64,000 bases of DNA, taken from NCBI RefSeq assembly GCF_020921035.1, contig NC_063150.1:31171826-31235825 (forward strand), written 5' to 3'. The notes beneath the pieces are model-generated. The model did no database searches. It worked only from the letters and a program-made list of their open reading frames with translations, and was not told the DNA's origin. Positions within the stretch are counted from its first letter, which is position 1, and each line of letters starts with the position of its first letter. The stretch comes from Rhodamnia argentea (Eukaryota; Streptophyta; Magnoliopsida; Myrtales; Myrtaceae). Shown here in pieces: positions 57,004-64,000 of the stretch. The position numbers and the translations under genes are program-made.

Positions 57004-60000
57004 TCAAGAGCTCAAAGCCACCTCGTTGTGGCGTTTGAGATCGCTCAAGTACCTCGTCGAGTTGTATTCTTGCGCGTCCAGGAGCTCTTCTGAGTAGGTT
57101 CTCTGGAGGGAACGCCTCTGACCTTCTTCTGTACACTCCGACATGAAACTTTCTCCTCTCAGCAATATGGTGACCTGCATTCCAGCAGAATGACACGTGA
57201 AGTTACCACATGTGATCACGCACATAGAGAGACAATCAATATTTAGAAAAGACAGCAAGGGCTTCAACCGAAATCTTAAAAGTTAACATCTCCCTAGTAA
57301 GGAATGATATAAATGCCTTCAGCTGTCGAAACATGCCCAATCGAGAAAAGGATGCATCAGACGGCTAGACTTTGAACTGGAAAATCTTTCTCATCCATTT
57401 CCATGACGGAGACATTGACAAATAACAAATCTCTGAGCTTCTTACTGAGGCTAAAATGCCCAAGATATTCTTTAAAAGAAAAGCAACCAACAACGATGAA
57501 TAACGAGGAAAGAGAGGAAATGTGCTGCACAACATATGTATGGCTCATCCTTTGGCCTACGTTCATTGGCAAATAAGGGGCAGAAATTCACCATAGTGTG
57601 AAGACCATAGAAAATATTGCAAACCCCTATCCCCCAATTATCTGATGTTTCACAAGACTTAATGCCCGACATCATATTTGTGAACCCAAATGGTTTTCTC
57701 CCAAAAAACTATGACCAGCATGTCAAAACTGCGTTTCCACTACATATCAATCTCAGATAATGATCTTTCCTTCTCAGGAGATAATCATAGAATTTGAGTA
57801 ATCGTGTTTGATAGACACTGTAAAGATGATATTCTTCATCGCGCACATCGGTAATCCTAGAAGCATTCTTTGTACGTTTAAATGTTACAGGTTACAGAGT
57901 AATTCATAGGTCATTAATCTTTTCCCTCTTCTGTATTTCATCTATCCACAGTTGAAAAAAGGATGAGTACCTGCATCAAACAAACGGCAAAGGTAATCAT
58001 TCACATAACGATTCTCGCTAGATGGTTGCTAATTACTTTAGCAAGGTTAAAGATACGCATGAGATGTGAGTCTCAGGGAATAGGCTTGCCTGATTCATTT
58101 GAGGACGCAGAATAGGAGACTGCTCGATGCACAACGAGGCAGTCATTATCACACAATCCATTTCGTCGGAGTTGTAGTCATCACCAAGGGAAGGATCAAT
58201 AAGACCCTCAATAACATTGTCATCCAGGAGAGGTTTTGCCTGCAAGGGGGAACGAAATTATACTAACTTTATAAGGACATCATCAAATGTGACCACCGAC
58301 AGAACATGGATTTACCCAAAGAACTAGGCTTCTGCCTAGATGATCCAATGCTTTTTGCCCAGTAATGAGCTCCAAAAGCAGAACCCCAAAGGCATATACA
58401 TCAGTCTTCTCGTCCACTATCCCGTGCATGAAGTACTCGGGGGCGAAGTAGCTGTCAGTAAATATCCGGATGAGGATCCGATGGCAACATTTAGCTAGTT
58501 GAAAATAATAAGCATAAGCCTTACAGACCCAAATGTTCCTTCAAATTTGGACACATTGTGGTGAGTCCACTGTTTTGGTAGCCATTTGGCAAGCCCAAAG
58601 TCACATATCTGTAAACAATAGCAGTAATTAGTAAATTAATGACCAAGAGAATAGGATGAGGCGCAAAACAACTTCCCATAGACAACAGAACAATTTAGAC
58701 TTGCAAAAGAAAAAAATGGGCTTTCATAGGGGATAGAAATAGACAAAGTCATCTGCTGTTGATGGCCTAAGAAAAGAAATTCATCTGCCGTTGCATCTAA
58801 CGGCCGATTTGCAGATGATTACAAAAGCAACATTTCGTTTTATCCGTTTCAAATGACAAAAGCATTTCAAAGACAAGAATGGAACTGAAGATCAACAGCA
58901 GAAGCGTTACACATTAGAGGCATTGACATCTATCTAGGATTTGAATTTCTCGGTACCTCATTAAGGTAGAAATCATTGAGATACGCAATTGGCTTACCAA
59001 AGAAAAAGCTATTTAACTGTTCCTACATACATAAGCTGAAATGCAGTCTTTTGCCACTTAAAAAGCAAAGGCTTTGGACTGCAAAGTTGGAAACCGAAGG
59101 CAGTCTATTCTGCAAAAGTCAAATGCTTCCTAAAATCATTCTCAAAGTAAGATGTAAAAGTATGGAGGCAGAACAAGATAATATACATAATGTAAGCTTA
59201 ACCTTCTGATAAGGACATGGCATTTACAACGGCGAGCATGCCAACTCTAGCAGACTCGTTCATTTTAAAGTCACAGAGCCAGGGTTTTAGGCTCTAATTT
59301 GCTTTAATTATCAAGAAAAGTAGACATTGTACAATCTAAGTTTGAATACTATGCTGATTGGTAGTATTTTTCTGCATGAATGTTTGCTAATAAATAGGAA
59401 TATCAACAAGAAACAGACAGTGCGCCCGGTCCAAAAATAGCTTGGTGAGTGAAATTGTTAATTCTGAAGTGCTCAAGTTCAACTATTTGTGGTAACTTTG
59501 TATTGCTATCTTCCCCAGTGGATTCTCTATGATGAACATTTTAGCATTCATTAAGGCACTGACGCAGCTGGCAGTCCTCTTCCAGCTATTTAATTGACAT
59601 AAATATATACATCCATGTAGTATAGACATATATACATGAATTAATACATGAATGCATATGTCTGGATGTGAAAATTTATTGCCTCCAAGTTGTCAATTGC
59701 TAATGAGAAAGAACTTACACTGAGAAACATTTTCAGGACAAATCAAAGTAACAATGCACCACAAAATATGTGCTTTTTGAAAATGAATGCAGCCTATGAC
59801 CCTGACAATATTGTTTATCAAAGCAACTTTACCTCGTAAGAATTCTTTTTCCACTCCGATAAGATAAACCACTAAAACAATGCAAATGTTGGCCAAAACA
59901 TTGAAACCATATTGTCCACTCCATTCGATAAATACCTGAGGTTCGAAATCCTTGGCAAGAAGGATGTTATCAGCCTTGATATCTCTATGGATGATTCGCC

Positions 60001-61113
60001 TTTGACAACTTTCATGTAGATAAAGAAGACCATCTGCCGTCCCTAGAGCAATTTTATACCTCTTATCCCATCCTAGATTAGCCTTCGATCCTGGAAAGCG
60101 TAATACGAGGGCAAAGAAAAATTTACAGAGCTGTATGCGAAAACGGAAGAAAATTCAAGAGCTTCATTGCATAGGACATGAACCAACCATGAAGAACAGA
60201 TCCTAAACTTCCTAGAGCAGATAATTGAAAAACGATGTGCATTCCTCCTTCAACTCCGCAGCCAATTAACTTAGCGATGTTAGGGTGATTAACATGGGCA
60301 ATGGTACCCAATTCAGAGAGAAAACTTGCAATCCTTTCATCTGCTGTTCCTTTGTTCAGCCGCTTCACCGCAACCAACTGTCCGTTTTGCAGAGACCCCT
60401 TGAATACTTCAGCATATCCACCCTTGCCAATTAAGTTTTCTGCATATAGTTAGGCACCTCATACATTTGATGATCATATAGAGAAGAAATCGGTCTCTAG
60501 ATGCATTAAGACAACTAATGCATTCAATTCATTGATTAAACTACATACCAGGGCTAAAGTTGTTGGTTGCCATTTGTAGCTCAGAAAAGGTGAAATGCAA
60601 CAATGAGGACTTGGAGTTGTATATATCACTCAACACAGGAGTTATGTTCTCTCTAGTGCTCCCGCTCTTTCTCTTGGATAGTTTCGGCACGGCAAGAGGA
60701 GGAAAAGAGGCTAACCGTTTGATTGATTTTCTCTTCCATAAAGTGAAAAATCTTCTCCAGTGAGAAAGTGCCCTTGAATTTGAGCAGTGAATTTCCTCTT
60801 CCTCGCATTTGTCCTCGTGAGATTCCGCTTCTGGTTCCAATCTTCTGATGCAGGCTTCTATTACTCCTCTTGGGGATGACTCATCGTGTTTTCCCTTTTC
60901 CATGTCTAAAAGTCTCAAATCTAACAAACAAGTAGCAGAAGCATGACGCTGAGACAGAAAATGCAAAGATGCTGATAAAGCAATAAGCAAGCAAGGATAG
61001 GCTTTACAATTTCTGCTACCTTGAGCAGAAGCAGATGAAGTTAATACAGCATGTCGCTTTTTACGATTTACTGGATCTATCAGTATCTTCACGGGCCTTC
61101 TGCCATAATCCAT
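57004..61113 (-). CDS. Receptor-like cytoplasmic kinase, class VI
   Basis: Eight exons in transcript order: 61113-61020, 60920-60549, 60439-60188, 60090-59936, 58608-58529, 58451-58316, 58239-58090, 57174-57004. They encode 469 aa. There is no signal peptide or membrane segment. A basic, Ser-rich N-terminus (1-150) precedes the kinase domain (about 157-420): [11 protein letters not shown] loop, VAVKRL lysine, [11 protein letters not shown] catalytic loop, DFG, and GTFGYFAPEY activation end. The HRDIKADN and [22 protein letters not shown] wording is typical of RLCK VI, whose members bind ROP GTPases (Arabidopsis RBK1/RBK2 group) in defence and growth signalling. The intron after exon 7 uses a GC donor (CAG/GCAAGC), supported by the conserved [10 protein letters not shown] join. 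The intron between exons 4 and 5 is 1.3 kb. Confidence 0.93.
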
Positions 61114-62434
61114 ATCACGATGCCTAACAATATTACAAATGCAAGATCAAACGAGGAGATGGAAAAATATGAAAACTTGGGGAAAATAGAATCTGCTAAT
61201 TTGTTTCTCTGTCATGTACGTGTGAGAGGGATGGAGGTGAGCGTGCACCAAATGACAACACAAGACATCATTTTCTTCCAACAATGGTGCACTTTTGCAG
61301 TTGAAGTTCATATTGATAGAAAAAAACTGCCAAATTCATCTCTGATACACATTGAAAGGACCAGTAGCCTGTTAATGGATAACTGCAGCAGATCTTTATG
61401 AAAGCTTGCAGAATCAAAAGCTACATAAAGCTGCTATTGGCATGACAACCACAAGCAAAAGTTTGACAACATATGCCCAAACCAGATGGATATTATAAAT
61501 TAGAAGCTTCCCTTGTCGAGAGTATACTACAAAGACATAAACTGTACTTCATCAATATGAAAAGAAGTTCCAAAATTCAAATGCAGATGCAAAATGTCAT
61601 TTTTATGCGCATGCAAGTCCTACATTCAAAAACTAAATCTGAGAGAGTAATCACCAAGAGATCTGATTCTAATAAATAGGATTTTAAGAAAAAGGGAAAA
61701 TGATCAAAAACATCCCCCGACAAAAATACTATCCCGAACCTCACAACATCATATTTCTTTCTGGGACCCAACTTCTAAACCTCATAACAAGTAGCATCAA
61801 CCCAACAACCGAGGTTGAATTAGCCACAAAAGGGAATTTTTTTTTTTTATAATAAAACACGAAATGTAGCAGCAAAAATCCAAGAAGATATCTATAGCTC
61901 AGTGTAGACAAGGATCGATTATTCACAAAAGTGCAATGACGAGCTCATGCTTCCACATCAAAGGATCATCTCAAAGAGAGACAAAAAATGATGAACCCAG
62001 GAGCTAACAAGGCATAACCCAAATGATCGAACAGGAAGACGAAGAAGAAGACAAAGCATACCATAGATAACCAGAAAAAAAGAAAGTAGGAGGTGCCATT
62101 CTTGCTGCAACCTCCGCCATGAACAGACGCACAGCTCGTCACAGAAAGGAGGGACAAAAAGGAAAAAAAGGAAGGGGAAAAAAAAAAGATCAAAAGCCCA
62201 GAACAGACATTAAAATAAAATCACCAAAGAAGTAGAAGAAGAAGAGAGGTAGAGCAGAGTTTACCATAGATAGACCAATGTGAAGCTCTCAGCCTCTGAA
62301 GCCAATCACCCTGAGCTGAAAAACCGGGACATTATCAACCCATAAACAGAGACATGGATATTATGAAAACACCAACACTAAGCTCCACCTATGGGTGAGA
62401 ATTCACTATGGTTAAACTTTTATAAGAGACGGAA

Positions 62435-62467
<33 letters not shown>

Positions 62468-62480
62468 GCTGGTTGTTGAC
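61114..62480 (-). promoter_or_regulatory. 5' leader, leader intron and promoter of the RLCK gene
   Basis: On the minus strand an acceptor (TTGTTAG near 61131) lies about 10 bases before the ATG. A donor (CTATCTATG/GTAAAC) near 62266 would start a leader intron of about 1.1 kb. A GA/CT microsatellite at 62431-62468 lies in the likely core promoter. The structure is inferred from splice signals. Confidence 0.5.
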
Positions 62481-63348
62481 AGGTGGTGAATGCTTCGCCT
62501 GCGACTTCTGCTCTCCACCTTAAAAACCGCTTCCAAACGCAATGAAAGAACGCATTGCTTCTCTTCTCTTTCTTGTCTGTTTCATCTTTTCTTTTCCTTG
62601 TTTTTCTCTTTTCGCCCTTTTTGTGTGTCTTTCGGTTTTTTGGGTTTCGATTTCGAAGAGAGAACGTCGAAAGAAGAAGACGGGCGTCTGTTCGAACGTA
62701 GGAACGTGTTGTTTCTTTTGGAGGGCGAAGGCCAAAATCAAAACTTTTTGGGTCTCATTCAGACAAAAATCCTGCAACTCCTTTCGTGTATTGATCTGTA
62801 CTTTCCCCGAGTTTTGAGGTTTGGCTGACTTGACTCTCTTCTCTTTTGGTAAGCCCATAAATTCTCTTCCTTCCGCTCAGCTGCTGCTTCTTTTTTCTTT
62901 CAATGGTTGTTCTCACCATTTATTATTTCCCTTCTGGAACCACCTTGAATTAAAATCAAATAATGTTCCAGGAAAAAAGAAGGATGGTAATTCTTATGGT
63001 TTGATGGTATGTTTCCAGCCAGGAAATTTTTTCTAAATCATGCCCCTATAATCCAGTATCCTAAATTTGGGTTAATGTTGATAATAGTTAACGGCAATTA
63101 ATCCAATTTATCGGTACTTGATAAACAAGTCAGAATGAAAACTCAAAACAATAAATGAAATCGAATGAGATTTTCGATTAAAAATAGAAACGAAAAAACG
63201 TGCAAGGTCCCACGTAAGCTGTTTTTACTGGGAAGGTCGAAGAAAGAATGCATCTTATAAATATAATCAGTAGAAAAAACCATTTCAATCCTTTCGTGGG
63301 CGTCTCTCTCTAAAGTATTCACCAAGAAACTGCATGATCACAGGGACA

Positions 63349-63384
<36 letters not shown>

Positions 63385-64000
63385 TGAAGTGCAGAGACAC
63401 CAGAATCTTAGGATGTTAATGCAGAATCTGCAAATTATTGTTGCCAAGGAGATGTCATGTCGTGTGTAATCAAATTCAGAGCCTTCTCATCTTTTAGCTT
63501 TTCCTACCCCAAGCAAAGTTGTCTCTTGCTTAACATATAATATGTATCTGATCAAATGGAAGTAATGAAGGAGTAGAAGAAAATGGATATTTTGGAGCAC
63601 GTACAAATTGAATAGGGGCTGTGATAGAGGCTGAAGCTCTTACTGTTCCCTGGCTGTCCCATTAAACATTGTGTATCATGAATCATTTAAGGCAATGCAG
63701 CTCTTTTGGTAATAAACAGTAACTGTATTCAATCACCAAGACTTCCTTTTCCTTTGCCATGTTAGGTAAGAAAGTTAAAAGTGCATTAAATTTGGCAGCA
63801 GCCCATATTTCAATACATATCTTCCAATTTCCGCATAAGTGCTTAATTCTTTTGAAACTTCTCGATGAAGGAATCAACTATTTTTTTTTTTTTCAAAAAA
63901 GAAAGACTTTTTATGGCAAAGTTCACTATCGACTTTGAGATGATGTGATGAATAGAGTCACTTATAGAATAAGATCCATTGAAAAGTATGTCCCGAAAAG
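62481..64000. other. Right end, no gene recognised
   Basis: Pyrimidine-rich sequence at 62540-62840 could be the leader of a plus-strand gene outside or beyond recognition, but no coding exon is visible. A GA microsatellite lies at 63352-63380. The rest is AT-rich. Confidence 0.4.

Noticed and set aside
62490-62858. Overlapping frames on both strands near 62.5-62.9 kb
   Set aside because: Pyrimidine-rich sequence gives Phe/Leu- or Lys/Glu-rich frames by composition; no domain. It may be a leader of an unseen gene.

Overview
The window is plant nuclear DNA from a eudicot. Genes have many short introns with canonical borders, and the products are plant-specific (a fused dehydroquinate dehydratase/shikimate dehydrogenase, a histidine phosphotransfer protein of the cytokinin relay, H2A.X ending in SQEF, a DCD-domain protein, a class VI receptor-like cytoplasmic kinase). 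Several shikimate-pathway paralogues and many short inverted-repeat transposons would suit a woody tannin-rich lineage such as Myrtales (Eucalyptus relatives), but that is inference. No prokaryotic, organellar or CRISPR features were seen.

Layout. 1-14.1 kb: two tandem, same-strand copies of the bifunctional DQD/SDH gene, each with 11 exons in matching positions, separated by 4.9 kb that holds one tRNA-Ala(UGC). 14.1-17 kb: intergenic, repeat-derived. 17-22.5 kb: DCD-domain gene (+). 23.5-27.2 kb: cyclin-L gene (-), converging on it. 27.3-29.3 kb: a foldback transposon, an unclassified repeat and a SINE. 29.3-35.0 kb: two paralogous HEXXH metalloprotease genes (VIR3 type) arranged head to head across about 340 bp. 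35.5-36.3 kb: H2A.X (-), whose promoter carries histone octamer, E2F and CCAAT motifs. 36.5-41 kb: repeat-rich, with a complete small hAT-type element and a foldback element. 41.4-46.5 kb: double-domain secreted nucleoside hydrolase (+), whose last codons lie inside a 346-bp tandem duplication. 48.4-49.6 kb: AHP phosphotransfer gene (-). 50.2-54.9 kb: three more inverted-repeat elements, one of them nested. 57.0-61.1 kb (5' leader to about 62.4 kb): class VI receptor-like cytoplasmic kinase (-). 62.5-64 kb: nothing recognised.

The main biological point is the DQD/SDH pair. Copy 1 has lost the Schiff-base lysine of the dehydratase half (Lys to Thr) but keeps the shikimate-binding residues. Copy 2 keeps the lysine but has changed two conserved shikimate-pocket residues (Asn to Ser and Thr to Val, Arabidopsis positions 406 and 422). 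Both reading frames are otherwise intact. This looks like division of labour in the quinate/shikimate/gallate branch rather than decay. Secondary points are the divergent metalloprotease pair, in which one member lacks the membrane-segment exon, and two independent GC-AG introns with the same strong donor.
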